This document shows, piece by piece, positions 17,884 to 27,035 of a DNA stretch of 64,000 nucleotides (its first letter is position 1; every line of letters begins with the position of its first letter). The stretch spans positions 1 to 64,000 of the forward strand of contig CBDCSZ010000011.1 in assembly GCA_965221935.1 (NCBI GenBank), read 5' to 3'. The translations under genes were made by a program, and so were the position numbers. The stretch comes from JAPOXR01 sp965221935. Its GTDB lineage: Bacteria; Pseudomonadota; Alphaproteobacteria; Rhodobacterales; Rhodobacteraceae. Under the pieces are notes generated by a model. The model was not told the origin of the DNA. It ran no database searches and worked only from the letters and a program-made list of their open reading frames with translations.

Positions 17884-18159
17884 ATGCGATTGATTGCTGT
17901 TTCCATCGTTGGTTGCGCCGCGCTGGCAATGCCGGCCATCTCCGATGTCAAATATGGTGACGGCGTGGCTGAATGCTACTGCACCGACAGCACCGGCGGC
18001 AGGGTCGAGATTGGCGAATCGATTTGCCTGTTTGTCGACGGCAGGCTGTTCATCGCAAAATGCGAAATGGCACAGAACAATCCGATCTGGCGCGACACCG
18101 GTGAAGACTGTGTTTTATCGCAGCTTTCGTCAGACGGCATCGGCCCGGCGCCTGCCTGA
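17884..18159 (+). CDS. Small cysteine-rich exported protein, unknown function
   Basis: The 91-aa protein has a signal peptide (MRLIAVSIVGCAALAMPAISDV) and five Cys in the mature part (C-x-C, then single Cys residues in SICLF, AKCEM and EDCVL), compatible with disulphides in the periplasm. The upstream in-frame ATG at 17776 would add 36 residues without a signal sequence and sits on prfA's promoter, so ATG 17884 is preferred. Its last 30 bp overlap the 3' end of ispG on the other strand. I do not recognise a family. Confidence 0.65.
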   Translation: MRLIAVSIVGCAALAMPAISDVKYGDGVAECYCTDSTGGRVEIGESICLFVDGRLFIAKCEMAQNNPIWRDTGEDCVLSQLSSDGIGPAPA

Positions 18160-19278
18160 ATGCGACACGCCGGCAGCGGCATCGAGCTCCTCCGCCCTGC
18201 TCTCGACCAATTCAACGATATGGTCGATCATCTCATCGTTGGACAGTTTGTGGGCAGCGGTTCCCGCCAGATAGACCATTCCGGCATCCTTGCCGCCTCC
18301 GGTGAATCCGACATCGGTCATCAGCGCCTCACCCGGTCCATTCACGACACAGCCGATAATTGAAAGGCTTATCGGCGCCCGCACATGCGCCAACCTGTCT
18401 TCAAGTTTGCCGACCGTGGATATGACGTCAAACCCCTGCCGCGCGCAGCTCGGACAGGCGATAATGTTGACGCCTCGGTGCCGAAGATTCATCGCCTTGA
18501 GGATTTCAAAGCCAACCCTGACTTCCTCAACCGGGTCGGCGGACAGGCTCACGCGCAGCGTGTCGCCGATTCCTTCCCACAAAAGCGACCCGAGCCCGAT
18601 GGCCGACTTGACTGTGCCGGGGACCCTGCTGCCGGCTTCGGTGATGCCGAGGTGAATGGGCGCATCGGTCTGCTCGGCAAGCCCGCGATATGCGGCGACT
18701 GCCATGAACACATCGGATGCCTTGCAGCTGATCTTGTAGTTTTCAAACCCATTGTCTTCCAGAATGCGGATATGATCCAGCCCCGACTCAATCATGGCAT
18801 CCGGGCAAGGCTCACCGTAACGCTCCAACAGGTGTTTCTCCAAACTTCCCGCATTCACCCCTATCCGAATTGAGCAGCCATGGTCGCGCGCCGCCGAAAT
18901 CACCTCCCGGATCCGGTCGTTGGACCCGATATTCCCTGGATTGATGCGAAGGCAGGAGGCCCCGGCCTCCGCCGACTCGATTGCGCGGCGATAGTGAAAA
19001 TGAATATCCGCCACCAGCGGAACCGGACTGTGTCTGACAATCTCCTTAAACGCCCGCGCCGAATCTGCATCGGGAACCGAGACCCGCACAATGTCGGCGC
19101 CCGCATCCGCACATTGTTCGATCTGACAGACCGTCGCACTGACATCGACCGTCGGTGTGTTGGTCATGGTTTGAACGGCGATCGGCGCGCCGTCTCCGAT
19201 GGGGACTGCGCCGACATAGATCCGGCGCGAATTCCGGCGCGCGATGCTGCGCCATGGTCTGATTGGATTATGGTCCAT
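18130..19278 (-). CDS. ispG: 4-hydroxy-3-methylbut-2-enyl diphosphate synthase
   Basis: The 382-aa iron-sulphur enzyme acts in the MEP isoprenoid pathway, converting MEcPP to HMBPP. It has a TIM-barrel N-terminal part (PIAVQTMTNTPT near the start; NPGNIG at about residue 113) and a C-terminal [4Fe-4S] domain with Cys in IACPSCARQGF (about residue 274) and IIGCVVNGPGE (about residue 310). The C-terminal extension after HIVELVE is variable. It lies downstream of the RodZ-like gene on the same strand, 40 bp apart. Confidence 0.95.
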   Translation of the reverse strand: MDHNPIRPWRSIARRNSRRIYVGAVPIGDGAPIAVQTMTNTPTVDVSATVCQIEQCADAGADIVRVSVPDADSARAFKEIVRHSPVPLVADIHFHYRRAIESAEAGASCLRINPGNIGSNDRIREVISAARDHGCSIRIGVNAGSLEKHLLERYGEPCPDAMIESGLDHIRILEDNGFENYKISCKASDVFMAVAAYRGLAEQTDAPIHLGITEAGSRVPGTVKSAIGLGSLLWEGIGDTLRVSLSADPVEEVRVGFEILKAMNLRHRGVNIIACPSCARQGFDVISTVGKLEDRLAHVRAPISLSIIGCVVNGPGEALMTDVGFTGGGKDAGMVYLAGTAAHKLSNDEMIDHIVELVESRAEELDAAAGVSHSGRRRADAV

Positions 19279-19318
19279 TTGCGGAGTGTCCGCAGCTTTG
19301 ACAGCCGCTATTCTACCG

Positions 19319-20455
19319 CTATTCTACGGCTTGCGCAAATCGTCCCAGATCAAGGATTTCCCGTGGAACCGAACCGGTTTCCACCCGGTCAAAACGATCG
19401 CGGATCGCCGCCGCTGCCAAGTTCACATCCTTGGCAACCGAAGTGCCCGTGCCTGCGGGCCCGTAGACTTCACCGCCGACTATAAAATACACCGAGCCAG
19501 AGTTGCCGGCCCGAAGACGCAGCGGTTCATCCGACTCGGGAACCAGCAATTCCGTGCCTGCGGCAATCGTTTCCTCCCGTATGACCGTGCCGTCCGGCTT
19601 GGTCATGCGCATCCAAGCGGCCCGCGTCGGAAACAGAACGACCTCATTCCGATCGACCGCAGCAACGGTCTCGACGATTGGTTCCTCGACCGGCGCCGCA
19701 GGCGCCGGTGCGACCGCGGCAGTCAGTTCGGCGCTTTCCGAATAAACACCGAACTCGCCCGGGCGGATTTCGCCCATCGTGCGTTTCGCCGTCACCGAGG
19801 CGACAGCTGCGTCGCGCCGTGAGGCAAACCGGCCATCGGGCACCGCATTTGTGAAACTGGCGTAAGTCTCGTCGGTCTCAATGGCGGCCGGATATTCACC
19901 GGCATCCGCCTGCACGATACCGTCAATCTCGTCGTAGACAGTCCAGCCGACATAGCCGATTCCGGTTATCAGCCCGAGCACGAACACGGACGAGGCGACC
20001 GTCTGCATCGTTTGTTTGTCAAACAGCGGATCCCTGGGTTTGGATGGCCTCGGTTTGGCCGGTTTGACCCGACGCCGCGGCGGTTTTTTGCTGGCTAATT
20101 TTTTGAATAAACCGCTGCCCGCAGGCCTCCGGGGACGCCCGGAAACATCGGCAGGCTTGGCGACATAGCCCGACTCCAAGCAGAACAGCCGGTAGGTTTC
20201 GGCTGGATCCATGCCGAGATACTTGGCGTATGTCCGGACGTAGCCGGGGATCACCCACTGGATTTCGAATGTCGCGGGATCGGCGCGTTCTATCGCGTCG
20301 ATCAGGACAGCGCGGATGTTCAGATCTCGCGCCACGTCCAGCAGAGATTTCCCGAGTGTTGCGCGCTTGCCGCGCATTTCGTCGCCGATGCGCATCCGAT
20401 AGTCGTCGAATCCACACAGCGGCTCGAGGTCGTGCGATTCGCTCTTCGTACTCAT
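19319..20455 (-). CDS. RodZ-like helix-turn-helix membrane protein (DUF4115)
   Basis: The 378-aa protein has an N-terminal Xre-type HTH (about residues 25-85; GKSLLDVARDLNIRAVLIDAIE), a basic linker rich in Lys/Arg/Pro (about 115-145), a single membrane helix (about 152-175), and a periplasmic C-terminal domain of the DUF4115 type (AAWMRMTKPDGTVI, then GGEVYG). This is the layout of RodZ, which links MreB filaments to the cell-wall elongation machinery. Alphaproteobacterial copies commonly precede ispG, as here. The spacer carries a proline/alanine-rich segment. I leave the symbol empty because orthology to E. coli RodZ is distant. Confidence 0.8.
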   Translation of the reverse strand: MSTKSESHDLEPLCGFDDYRMRIGDEMRGKRATLGKSLLDVARDLNIRAVLIDAIERADPATFEIQWVIPGYVRTYAKYLGMDPAETYRLFCLESGYVAKPADVSGRPRRPAGSGLFKKLASKKPPRRRVKPAKPRPSKPRDPLFDKQTMQTVASSVFVLGLITGIGYVGWTVYDEIDGIVQADAGEYPAAIETDETYASFTNAVPDGRFASRRDAAVASVTAKRTMGEIRPGEFGVYSESAELTAAVAPAPAAPVEEPIVETVAAVDRNEVVLFPTRAAWMRMTKPDGTVIREETIAAGTELLVPESDEPLRLRAGNSGSVYFIVGGEVYGPAGTGTSVAKDVNLAAAAIRDRFDRVETGSVPREILDLGRFAQAVE

Positions 20456-20968
20456 TTGTATTGCGCCGACTCTGTTGTCAGCTGCTCACTCCCGCCTCCG
20501 TGCTCGACCGAATCATTATCATTTAAATTATTTAATCAAAAGCAAATCTTTGCATTTTTCCGCCGTCAGAGGCAGATTTCAGTTCCGAGACTGTCCTCCG
20601 CCTGCCTCACACCGGCGGCGAGTGCAAGAGATTTTGACCAACATGCATGCGCAACATGTTGATATTGCAATGGTTCTTCACGCGATATTCCTGTGCGTTG
20701 CATCCGGCGGCGAGCGTCGGGGGGCGCATGCGCGCGGTTGAAGCGGAATGAGACTCCAGTCAGATTCTCCGTCGATTCCAGTGCGATTGTCTTTGGCCCG
20801 CTGTTCACGCAGAATTCGCAGCAGCTTTCCGGCGGTGTCCGGAAAGAATCGCGTGTTCCGCCGTCAGGCCAGTTTCCTTGACATTGCAATCGGTTTTTGG
20901 ATGTTCGCCCCTTTTCCCGTCAGGTTAAGCCCTGCTGTGTTTGCATCAGTTACCGGAGGCGGCCCGCC
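20456..20968. other. 513-bp gene-free divergent region between the RodZ-like gene and psd
   Basis: No reading here resembles a protein. It must hold both divergent promoters. An AT-rich stretch (20510-20555) with a short inverted repeat CAACATG/CATGTTG near 20640-20660 is the only structure I see. It is long for this compact genome and may be where a gene has decayed. Confidence 0.4.
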
Positions 20969-21664
20969 TTGAAAGACATGCTCCGGATTGTGCTCGTTCC
21001 GATGCACCGCGAGGGCCGAATGTTCGTGATCGGCGGACTCGCCTTTGCCGTGTTCCTTTGGCTGATCTGGAAGCCGCTGTTATTGGCGGGGCTCGGGCTG
21101 ACTGTGTGGATCTTTTATTTTTTTCGCGACCCGCCGCGCCTGGTTCCGCAGCGCGGCGGGATAGCGGTGTCACCGGCCGATGGAATTGTATCGCAGATCG
21201 AACGGGTTGCCTCGCCGCCGGAATTGGGTCTGAACACAGAACGCTCGCTGCGAATTTCAGTCTTCATGAATCTTTTCAATTGCCACGTGAACCGGGCCCC
21301 CTTGGGGGGGCGTGTGCAGGCCGCAATCTACCAGCCGGGCCGGTTTCTGAACGCGTCGCTGGACAAAGCCAGCCTGAACAACGAGCGAAATTCACTCATC
21401 ATTGAATGTGACACCGGCGCGCGGGTCGCGGTCGTGCAGATTGCAGGGTTGGTTGCCCGCCGCATCGTCTGCTTTGCCACCGAGGGGGACAAACTGGCCG
21501 TCGGCGACAGGTTTGGGCTCATCCGTTTCGGCAGTCGGCTGGACGTCCTTTTGCCGGAAGATGCGGTTGCGACAGTGGCTGTCGGTCAGACTGCCATCGC
21601 AGGTGAAACGCCGATTGCGTTGCTGGGCGGCGAACAGTGCGGCTATCCGGCGAAACGTGTCTGA
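20969..21664 (+). CDS. psd: Phosphatidylserine decarboxylase
   Basis: About 231 aa, the short archaeal/alphaproteobacterial PSD form. It has N-terminal membrane segments (about residues 16-50), the FFRDPPR motif (about residue 50), ADGIVSQIE, the catalytic His region FNCHVNR (about residue 106), and the self-cleavage site FGSRLDVLLP (about residue 189), where Ser becomes the pyruvoyl group. It makes phosphatidylethanolamine. The start is inferred as TTG 20969, because GGAGG (20955-20959) is 9 bp before it while the next ATG (20978) is 18 bp away. It is convergent with pssA, which is unusual: in most alphaproteobacteria psd and pssA are in one operon. Confidence 0.92.
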   Translation: MKDMLRIVLVPMHREGRMFVIGGLAFAVFLWLIWKPLLLAGLGLTVWIFYFFRDPPRLVPQRGGIAVSPADGIVSQIERVASPPELGLNTERSLRISVFMNLFNCHVNRAPLGGRVQAAIYQPGRFLNASLDKASLNNERNSLIIECDTGARVAVVQIAGLVARRIVCFATEGDKLAVGDRFGLIRFGSRLDVLLPEDAVATVAVGQTAIAGETPIALLGGEQCGYPAKRV

Positions 21665-21669
21665 ACGCA

Positions 21670-22428
21670 TCAGTCTGTTTCCTTGTTTCGCCGCCGGTTG
21701 TGGACAAACCGCGCGTAAAACGGAATCGCGGCGAGGTAAGCGGCGTTGGCGGCCAGCAGTGTGTGCCACGGAAAGACCGCCAGGCAGACGAGGGCCAAGG
21801 CCAGCACCAGGATCATGAAGAATTGAAACCGTCGCGGTATGGTGAAGCTCTTGATCGAAAATGTCGGAAAGCTGCCGATTGACAGCAGGCCGCAAACCAC
21901 GAGGTAGATCACGGTGGCCTCGGCAAATCGGTCAGCGACCTCAACTCCGAGCATCACGAGAAACAGCGGTGAAAGACAGAGGCAGGCCAGCATCGGAGCC
22001 GGCACACCCGCAAAATCCGCATCCGCAGCGTCATTGGGATGTTTCTCCGCCGCTGCGACATTGAAGCGCGCCAAACGGAATGCGCAGCAGACCGCCACCG
22101 TCATCACAGCAAGCCAGCCGAAATTGGCAACATCGGAAATCTGAAACACAGTGTAAAACACAATCAGAGGAGTGACGATGCCGAAATTGAAAAAGTCAGC
22201 CAGCGAGTCCAGCTCGGCTCCGATTTTGCTTTCGCTCTGCATTGCCCTGGCGATTTTTCCATCCAGGGCGTCAAGAACCATCGCGAAGATCATCAGGTAA
22301 AGCGCCAGCGTAAGATTGCCGTGCAGGGCCGTCCGCAATGCTGTCAGCCCGACACAGATCCCAAAAAACGTGATGATGTTCGGGACCAGCCCGACGATTG
22401 GAATCTCGGGGCCCTGGTTTTTGTTCAT
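21670..22428 (-). CDS. pssA: CDP-diacylglycerol-serine O-phosphatidyltransferase
   Basis: The 252-aa polytopic inner-membrane enzyme has about seven membrane segments and the CDP-alcohol phosphotransferase signature DG-x2-AR-x8-G-x3-D-x3-D, seen from DALDGKIARAM to AELDSLADF (about residues 53-79). It makes phosphatidylserine, the substrate of Psd, from CDP-diacylglycerol and serine. Its stop lies 5 bp from that of psd on the opposite strand. An EptA-like enzyme, which uses phosphatidylethanolamine, lies upstream on the same strand 48 bp away. Confidence 0.93.
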   Translation of the reverse strand: MNKNQGPEIPIVGLVPNIITFFGICVGLTALRTALHGNLTLALYLMIFAMVLDALDGKIARAMQSESKIGAELDSLADFFNFGIVTPLIVFYTVFQISDVANFGWLAVMTVAVCCAFRLARFNVAAAEKHPNDAADADFAGVPAPMLACLCLSPLFLVMLGVEVADRFAEATVIYLVVCGLLSIGSFPTFSIKSFTIPRRFQFFMILVLALALVCLAVFPWHTLLAANAAYLAAIPFYARFVHNRRRNKETD

Positions 22429-22476
22429 TGCCTGCCTCCCGGCGGAAGCGCGGCAACGCTTTCAGCGGTCCACATG

Positions 22477-24090
22477 TCAATCGTCACTCTGGCCTTGATT
22501 GAAAATGTCAAACTCCGGCTTGTAGATTTCGCTGCGCATGCCAAACGCGCCCATCACGCTGTGAAATGGGAAATCGTGAGGAAACCCCTGGTCAATAGCA
22601 AGTCCCGCGTCGCTGATTTTGCGCGATGCGCGGAAACCGTCAGACATCCAAACCAGAAACGGGATATTGCGCTGCTCTTCGGGGGCGATGACCTTGGGAG
22701 AGCCATGTGTGAAAAACCCGTTTTCACCCAGAGACTGCCCATGGTCAGGCACATAAATCAGCGCCGCGTTGGCGTCTTCCAGCGACTCCAGCTGATCGAT
22801 CAGATCCGCCAGCAGGCTGTCGGTGTAACGCAATGTGTTGTCGTAGGCATTGAACAGCTGTTCGCGGGTGCAGTCAACAAGCTGCACCGTTTCACAGACC
22901 GGCGTGAAGTGCTGGAACTCCAAGGGATATTTGGTCCAGTATGCGGGGCCGTGGCTCCCTGTCTGGTGGATCAGCGCAAAGATGCGCTGCGACTCCGAAT
23001 TGCGCAGCAGCTCCGCCAACTCCCAGTTCAGCGACTCGTCGAACTTTCCGTTCGGGCAGTCGGCCGCCTCACAGCTGTCGGCGATCTCGCGCGCCGATTC
23101 CCGGTGGTCAACCACCAGCGGCGGCACGCCGGTGTTGTTTTTCCGAAAAATCGTCTCGACGCCGTGCCTGGTCAGGTAACTCGGCAACGGCTCATGCGCT
23201 GTCCATAGGTTTGCGCTGCTGCCTTCGTGTGTCAGAATGCATGCGACCGAACCGCGGGTATGTGTTGAACAGGATCGTCCGGCGGGTAGCGCCTGCACAC
23301 CTTTCGCGGATGTGAATGGATTGGTGTCCCGTTCGTACCCGTAATATGCGAGGTTTTCAGCCCTGACCGCTTCGCCGATGACCAGCACCACCACGTCCTT
23401 GCCGGAACCGCTCTGTGAAATGAAGACCGCGTCCGGCAGCGGTGTCTGAACGCGGGTGTCGAGAGCCGACCGGATGTAGTATCGGCCGGTGGCCGTCAGG
23501 TACGACCATGGGAGAACTTTCCTGGCCATCTGCGAGGCGTAATGGTCCAGCCAGAGCCAAACGAACGAAGTGGCGAACAGCCACGCAGCCAAAACGCCAA
23601 GCAGGCCAATGGCGCCGGCAACGCGCCAGTGCCACCTTGGCATCCGGATCTCAGCGCTGAACATCAGCGCCGTCGGCAGAGCGCCGAAGACAACCAGATA
23701 GAAGAGAGCCTTCGGATGCCACAATTCGGTCGCTTCACGCCGGTCAGTGTTGAGGATGCTGTCGATCATGGCGCGATCGAATTCGATCCCGTACGAAAGC
23801 ATGAAATACAGAGCGGCGGCATTGGTCAGAAACATTGCTGAGCAAATGAGCTTCAGCGCAAACCGTGACAGCAGCGAAATGAGCAGCAGCGCGCTTGCGA
23901 GGACACAGACCTGGATCATCTGCATGGAAGCGATTTGGATATACCCTTTCCAGTCCGGAAGATCAGACAGCGGAATCGCGAAATCGAGCAGCGGCTTCTG
24001 AAACAGGGCAATGTTGGTGAGGCAGACCGCGGCGACAAATGTGAAGGCGCCGACTTTCGGTATCCCCGAGTTCAAAACTCTGTGGCGCAT
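22477..24090 (-). CDS. Lipid A phosphoethanolamine transferase, EptA-like
   Basis: The 537-aa protein has five N-terminal membrane helices (to about residue 180) and a periplasmic sulfatase-fold catalytic domain. Active-site features are VIGEAVRAENLAYYGYERD (about residue 240; metal-binding Glu), STHTRGSVACI (about residue 277; region of the phosphoryl-accepting Thr), HQTGSHGPAYW (about residue 394) and PDHGQSLGENGFFTHGSP (about residue 459). It would move phosphoethanolamine from phosphatidylethanolamine to lipid A, lowering surface charge. It sits beside psd and pssA, which make its donor lipid. The acceptor (lipid A, core sugar or glycan) is not fixed by sequence. Confidence 0.88.
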   Translation of the reverse strand: MRHRVLNSGIPKVGAFTFVAAVCLTNIALFQKPLLDFAIPLSDLPDWKGYIQIASMQMIQVCVLASALLLISLLSRFALKLICSAMFLTNAAALYFMLSYGIEFDRAMIDSILNTDRREATELWHPKALFYLVVFGALPTALMFSAEIRMPRWHWRVAGAIGLLGVLAAWLFATSFVWLWLDHYASQMARKVLPWSYLTATGRYYIRSALDTRVQTPLPDAVFISQSGSGKDVVVLVIGEAVRAENLAYYGYERDTNPFTSAKGVQALPAGRSCSTHTRGSVACILTHEGSSANLWTAHEPLPSYLTRHGVETIFRKNNTGVPPLVVDHRESAREIADSCEAADCPNGKFDESLNWELAELLRNSESQRIFALIHQTGSHGPAYWTKYPLEFQHFTPVCETVQLVDCTREQLFNAYDNTLRYTDSLLADLIDQLESLEDANAALIYVPDHGQSLGENGFFTHGSPKVIAPEEQRNIPFLVWMSDGFRASRKISDAGLAIDQGFPHDFPFHSVMGAFGMRSEIYKPEFDIFNQGQSDD

Positions 24091-24301
24091 CGCATCACCC
24101 GCGGCATCTGATCCAAACTGTGGATGCCTTCAGTTTAGGCGGCTCTGCAAGGGAGAATGTTGCGGCCCCGTCACCCGGCGCTGGATCGGCTGATGAGATT
24201 CCCGGGATCTCAGGCTGAACAAAACCCAACATTTCAGATTTCCGCGCGCCCCCGGGGCGAGACGGGCGAAAGCGATTTTGGTGTCGAACACAAATACGCA
24301 T

Positions 24302-24592
24302 TCAATACCGCGGCCGCTGAAACGGGAGATTCAGCGACTGGGAAATCGCCGCCAGAACGGGTTTGTGCCGATCGGGCCATGGGGCCGCGGCGGCGAGCCA
24401 GTTGCCGATGTCTTGATCGGATTCATCCAGAAGCTCTTCAAACTGAACGATTTCATGCTCTCGATTCAGTGCCGATGCGGCAACGAATCTCTCCAACAGG
24501 ATACAGATTTCCAATGTGCCCCGCTGCCTGGCGCGCACGCTCAGCCGCTTCTTTCTGACCGCAATCGAAGGCAATTCCCGGCGCTCAGCCAA
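24302..24592 (-). CDS. sdhE: FAD assembly factor SdhE (succinate dehydrogenase assembly factor 2 family)
   Basis: The 96-aa protein has the DUF339 pattern KKRLSVRARQRGTLEICILL, then RF, then EIVQFEELLDESDQDIGNWL (about residues 54-73). The RGxxE motif that binds the flavoprotein is present as RGTLE (residues 24-28). SdhE promotes covalent attachment of FAD to succinate dehydrogenase SdhA. It lies 8 bp after the Lrp-type regulator on the same strand, so they may be co-transcribed. Usual neighbours (recG, mfd) are not seen. The 24091-24301 stretch beyond it holds no gene. Confidence 0.85.
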   Translation of the reverse strand: MAERRELPSIAVRKKRLSVRARQRGTLEICILLERFVAASALNREHEIVQFEELLDESDQDIGNWLAAAAPWPDRHKPVLAAISQSLNLPFQRPRY

Positions 24593-24600
24593 TGGCCATT

Positions 24601-25065
24601 TCAGTCAGTTTCGATCGGCAGCGCGGTGCCGCATTTGATTTCCTCCATCGACAGCAGAGCCGTCACATTGAAAATCTTAACACGCGAAATCAGCGCTTGG
24701 TAAAACGTGTCGTATTCGCGGGCATTCGCAACCCGCACTTTGAGAATATAGTCGATATCGCCGGCCAGCCTGTGGGCTTCCAACACCTCCGGCCGGTCCA
24801 ACAGCGCGTTCAAGAACTGTTCCTGCCACTCGGCATCGTGTTCCGATGTCCGCACCAAAACAAAAAAACAGGCCTCGAGACCAAGCTTCTCCGGATCGGC
24901 CGTCACCACAGGCGGTCCGATGACGCCAGCCTGCCGCAGCTTTTGAATCCGGGCCCACACCGGGGTCTTGGATGAACCGACCCGTTTTGCGATTTCTTCA
25001 AGCGACTGCCCGGCGTCGACCTGAAGCTCGGCGATGATCCTTTTGTTAAGCCGGTCTAGGCCCAT
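24601..25065 (-). CDS. Lrp/AsnC-family transcriptional regulator
   Basis: The 154-aa protein has an N-terminal winged HTH (LDRLNKRIIAELQVDAGQSL through VWARIQKLRQAGVI, residues 3-48) and a C-terminal RAM/AsnC ligand-binding domain (about residues 65-145; AHRLAGDIDYILKV). Such proteins form octamers and respond to amino acids. The divergent 308-bp spacer upstream is AT-richer than its surroundings (25080-25190) and is a likely site for autoregulation. The target genes cannot be deduced. Confidence 0.9.
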   Translation of the reverse strand: MGLDRLNKRIIAELQVDAGQSLEEIAKRVGSSKTPVWARIQKLRQAGVIGPPVVTADPEKLGLEACFFVLVRTSEHDAEWQEQFLNALLDRPEVLEAHRLAGDIDYILKVRVANAREYDTFYQALISRVKIFNVTALLSMEEIKCGTALPIETD

Positions 25066-25373
25066 GTGCCGTTTCCCAATCTGCCTGACCCAATGAGTGA
25101 TCGCACAAAACAGAACAATGTTTCACAATCAACCAACAATCCGCAGCATTACAGGAATTAATTCCAAATTCGAGACTGAAATTGTATTCGCCGCCATTCG
25201 GGCGGGAATGGCCGGATTTCGCCGCCGCCTCTGCCGGGCGCGTTGCCGCCCGGGCAAATGCGGCCGCCGGCGCGGGCGGCCCCTGGGTTTCGCAAGATTT
25301 GTGCGTTGGCCGCGCCACGGCGCGGCCGGAGGGAGGAAGGTCTGTCTGCCGCCTCAGCCACGGTAAAGAGCGT
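25066..25373. other. 308-bp spacer between thyX and the Lrp-type gene
   Basis: Both flanking genes are on the minus strand. The part nearest the regulator (25080-25190) is AT-rich and should hold its promoter; the other half is GC-rich with no recognisable coding sequence. Confidence 0.4.
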
Positions 25374-26318
25374 TCACGCGCCTTGGAGGATGTCGTTGAA
25401 TTCGCGCCATTCTCTCGGAGACACTCCGCAGTCTTCGGCGGTCGGCGCATCGCCGGCCAGCATTCTCCGAAGGCAGACAAGCTGCGCCGCGGAAAGGCGC
25501 GCGCCGCCGATTTCATAGTCTGTGAATGCCTTCCAGGCCATCGGAACCCAACGGCGGACAATGCCGCCGATAACCCCGGCGTAGGCGCGGATCTCGTATT
25601 GCGCGTGGGCATCGGCGCGCAGGGCGATGAACCGCAGCAGATTGTGCAGGTCCATTTTCCAATACCATTGCGTGTAGATGTTGGCCGGAAGGTTCATCCG
25701 CGCCAGCTCCCGCGCCAGACCCGCCTGGCCGTCCTCCGACATCATGGCGATGTAATGCTCGTACGCGGTTTCGCTGTCGGCGGTCAGAGTGGCAATCGCA
25801 CGCGCCGCTTCATCCTCCGGCAGGCGCCGATCCCTCCCTTGCGCGTTTGCGCTCGACTGGGCTGAAAGATGTTCCGGCTCCGGAATGTAAAATTCCCGGT
25901 CCAACACCGAATACCGGGCCGAGTATTCATTGACGTTGGCGGTGCGGTGCCGGATCCACTGCCGGGCCACAAACAGCGGCAGCTTGACGTGCAGCTTGAG
26001 TTCGCACATTTCAAAAGGAGTGGTGTGCCGGTGGCGCATCAGGTAGCGGATCAGCCCTTCGTCGCCGCGGGCCTTCTTGGTGCCGGCGCCATAAGACACC
26101 CGCGCCGCCTGCACGATTGAGCCATCGTTGCCGAGGTAATCCACGACTCTGACGAACCCGTGGTCCAGCACCTGATGCGCTTCGAAGAGAATTGATTCCA
26201 GCCCCTCGCTCACAGCTCTTCGCGTGGCATTGCTCACAGACCGCTGTGTCTGGATTTCGTTGAACTGTTCTGGCGTAACAACCATGTCGGTCTCGCGCGG
26301 AATGTGGCGGGGCGCCAT
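25374..26318 (-). CDS. thyX: Flavin-dependent thymidylate synthase
   Basis: About 314 aa. The ThyX signature RHRTANVNEYSARYS lies at about residues 135-149, with the nucleotide-binding QWIRHR just before it and the C-terminal NLLRFIALRADAHAQYEIR, which carries the substrate-activating Arg. ThyX methylates dUMP using methylene-tetrahydrofolate and reduced FAD. ATG 26318 is chosen because a GGGGAGG lies immediately upstream; an alternative ATG is at 26285. The tail (TAEDCGVSPREWREF) extends slightly beyond the core fold. Confidence 0.95.
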   Translation of the reverse strand: MAPRHIPRETDMVVTPEQFNEIQTQRSVSNATRRAVSEGLESILFEAHQVLDHGFVRVVDYLGNDGSIVQAARVSYGAGTKKARGDEGLIRYLMRHRHTTPFEMCELKLHVKLPLFVARQWIRHRTANVNEYSARYSVLDREFYIPEPEHLSAQSSANAQGRDRRLPEDEAARAIATLTADSETAYEHYIAMMSEDGQAGLARELARMNLPANIYTQWYWKMDLHNLLRFIALRADAHAQYEIRAYAGVIGGIVRRWVPMAWKAFTDYEIGGARLSAAQLVCLRRMLAGDAPTAEDCGVSPREWREFNDILQGA

Positions 26319-26466
26319 GTCCTCCCCTGTATTCGCGTTTCCCGGAAGCGGCAACTGAACTCTGATTGCCGCGCCGCTGCGGTTCTGCTACCTGCCTCGA
26401 AGCTGACGGCGAAAGGACTGCCCTGGCCGCTGGCTGAAAATCGACCGCATTGGGAAAGGAACAGGA

Positions 26467-26895
26467 ATGGGGCTCAAATATCTCCACACGATGGTTCGGG
26501 TGGTCAATCTGGAGAAATCCACCGCGTTTTACAAGCTGCTTGGTCTCGAGGAGACACGCCGAACCGACAATGAAAACGGTCGATTCACGCTGGTGTTTCT
26601 TGCTCCGCCCGGCCAGCATGAGTGCCCGTTGGAACTGACCTTCAACTGGGACGGAGACGATGGGCTGCCTGCTGACAGCCGGCACTTCGGCCACCTGGCT
26701 TACCAAGTCGACAACATCTACGACATGTGCCGATCGCTGATGGACAATGGAGTCGTGATCAACCGTCCGCCGCGCGAAGGCCATATGGCCTTCGTTCGCT
26801 CGCCCGACAACGTGTCCATTGAGTTGCTGCAGAAGGGCCGGTCGCTGCCGCCTCAGGAACCGTGGGCCAGCATGGAGAACACAGGGATCTGGTGA
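26467..26895 (+). CDS. gloA: Lactoylglutathione lyase (glyoxalase I)
   Basis: The 142-aa protein is a two-module vicinal-oxygen-chelate fold. Metal ligands are recognisable: His8 in KYLHTMVRV, Glu in PLELTFNWD (about residue 58), His in HFGHLAYQV (about residue 77) and Glu in VSIELLQKG (about residue 119). It isomerises the methylglyoxal-glutathione hemithioacetal to S-lactoylglutathione. It lies just upstream of ssrA with its own stop at 26895; no operon link to the RNA gene is implied. Confidence 0.95.
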   Translation: MGLKYLHTMVRVVNLEKSTAFYKLLGLEETRRTDNENGRFTLVFLAPPGQHECPLELTFNWDGDDGLPADSRHFGHLAYQVDNIYDMCRSLMDNGVVINRPPREGHMAFVRSPDNVSIELLQKGRSLPPQEPWASMENTGIW

Positions 26896-26999
26896 ACCCG
26901 GTTCCGTTTCCCGGCACAGGCGGCGGCTTCACAGTTCCGGCGGCGTCACGGACTTCCCTGTATTTTGGCCACACCGGCGACATGTTCGCCCGATACAGC

Positions 27000-27028
27000 T
27001 TGTCAGCTTCAGAGGGACACTCTAAATT
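27000..27028 (+). promoter_or_regulatory. Candidate sigma-70 promoter of the tmRNA gene
   Basis: TTGTCA (27000-27005) and TAAATT (27023-27028) are separated by 17 bp, close to consensus and unusually AT-rich for this genome. They lie directly upstream of the acceptor part of ssrA. Confidence 0.55.
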
Positions 27029-27035
27029 TATACCC

